64,000 bases of DNA, from assembly GCA_036925085.1 (NCBI GenBank), contig JAUPFP010000045.1, positions 558,001-622,000 of the forward strand. Reading direction: 5' to 3'. A program made the position numbers and the translations under genes. The notes under the pieces are model-generated. The model was not told the origin of the DNA, did not search any database, and worked only from the letters and a program-made list of their open reading frames with translations. The stretch is from Brachycybe producta (taxonomy: Eukaryota > Arthropoda > Diplopoda > Playtdesmida > Andrognathidae). Shown here piece by piece: positions 63,061-64,000 of the stretch. Positions within the stretch are counted from its first letter, which is position 1, and the number at the start of each line of letters is the position of its first letter.

Positions 63061-63590
63061 TCAAATGATTTTTTTTAACAAAAATATTCACATTTATTTC
63101 AACAATTAAATTATACAATAAAAATAAAACAGTTCCAGGCATTTTTCTCTATGTTTATAAAATAAAGTCCGATGATAGTCCTTTCATTAATGCATTATTT
63201 TTTTTGGAAGATATACTTGAGGAAGTATCCCCTAATTGATTGGTGGAAAAAAAAATCATTAAAGAGATACATATAAATAGTAGTAGTAATCTATTTAAGA
63301 GCCTCAGAGGTAAACTGTTTTAAGTCACCAAACCTAAATTTTACAGTGGAGTCGTTTCAAAGTTTTCCTCGTCATTGATCAAATAGGACTTAACATGGTA
63401 TACCACCATCTAGCGGCCGACAGTGCCACAACTAGGAATTGTGTGCCCGAATACTACATTACTGTGAACGCCCCTTACCTCCCTAAAGGCTACCCACACG
63501 AATTTGAGTAGTTTGTATAGTGTGAATAAATGTGAATTTTTAGGCTTGCAATGCAAGTGTTAGCTTAAAATGAAAATCTACTCTATTCTC
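63061..63590. other. No gene seen
   Basis: AT-rich; CCACCATCTAGCGGCCG at 63407 may be the edge of an unknown repeat. Confidence 0.5.
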
Positions 63591-63592
63591 TA

Positions 63593-63715
63593 GTGATGTG
63601 CGATAGTCAAAAATAAACTATCGATAGCACTATCAATAGTATTTTACAGGACCGATAGATAGTATCGATAGTCACTTCACTATCGATAGTACTATCGTTA
63701 GTTTTCAACCTTTTT
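63593..63715. repeat. TATCGATA-rich repeat
   Basis: GTGATGTGCGATAGTC then ACTATCGATAGC, GTATCGATAGTC, ACTATCGATAGTAC. Three TATCGATA words. The form resembles ends of hAT-like elements common in insects (recalled, unverified). Confidence 0.6.
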
Positions 63716-63839
63716 CAAGGTAGCAAATTAAAAGCTACATTAAAAACCTGTTAGGCTCAGTTAGGCTACCAGTCCATAGACTCCATAGCATACTTGTTAC
63801 AAGCCATTACACCATTACTCACTAATGTTACAATACAAA

Positions 63840-64000
63840 ATTATACAACGCAGTTTAAGAGTGCACACGGTGCACAAGGTACGCACGTTACATTGCACAA
63901 AGTGCACAAGGTACACGTTGAAGTGAACAATATGCACATTGCTCATGGCGTACATGGTTCACAAGGTGCACAATGTGCACACAGTGCATATGTACAAACG
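63840..64000 (+). repeat. Degenerate GCAC/GTGC repeat at window end
   Basis: GTGCACACGGTGCACAAGG, GTGCACAAGGTACACG and GTGCACAATGTGCACACAG recur every 10-20 bp. Continues beyond the window. Confidence 0.6.

Overview
This is a eukaryotic, almost certainly animal, genomic window. It is AT-rich, has spliceosomal introns of up to 5.7 kb, and is packed with short non-autonomous DNA transposons, long inverted repeats, satellites and a tRNA-derived SINE. A short TTAGG-type telomere-like tract (about 43.31-43.35 kb) and a protein most like the insect PP2C-like protein CG9801 point to an arthropod; this is inference. Nothing bacterial, organellar or obviously viral was seen.

One protein-coding gene is well supported. 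Its 3' part lies on the + strand in five exons (11512-12080, 12826-12978, 13054-13235, 18959-19160, 22231-23279), with matching intron phases and a TGA stop. It encodes the last 718 residues of a PPM/PP2C-like phosphatase-domain protein with a low-complexity N-terminal region and a long disordered insert before the last metal-binding strand. The 5' exons were not found. A second gene may start on the + strand near 28.3 kb, after a CpG-richer stretch (27.7-28.3 kb); this is tentative. An unidentified protein-like stretch lies on the minus strand at 3.09-3.70 kb, and a THAP-like N-terminal fragment lies at 56.54 kb.

Most of the rest is repeats, labelled here with letters. Family A is a roughly 205-bp hairpin MITE with about 16 copies and repeated 9-bp target duplications. 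Families B, C, D, E, F/G, H, K, L, M (hAT-like, 8-bp duplications), N, O, P (pogo/Tigger-like), Q, R, S and others are also mostly inverted-repeat elements. They are often nested (A in E, F in D, Q in E, K in T, A in R), which gives a relative insertion order. Family D seems to have seeded two satellites: a 33-bp array at 39.1-40.1 kb and a 29-bp array at 50.3-50.8 kb. Family A is absent from 5.7-30.6 kb, the interval that holds the PP2C-like gene and the candidate second gene start.

Region by region: 0-7 kb, MITEs A, B and H; 7-11.3 kb, other MITEs and large palindrome G; 11.5-23.3 kb, PP2C-like gene with repeat-filled introns and a cluster of X-box and CRE motifs at 20.5-20.9 kb; 23.4-27.4 kb, pogo-like, D, L and K elements; 27.7-28.7 kb, candidate promoter and first exons; 29-64 kb, dense repeats and satellites with no convincing gene. 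No computation could be run, so repeat boundaries are usually good to a few bases and family assignments are by eye.
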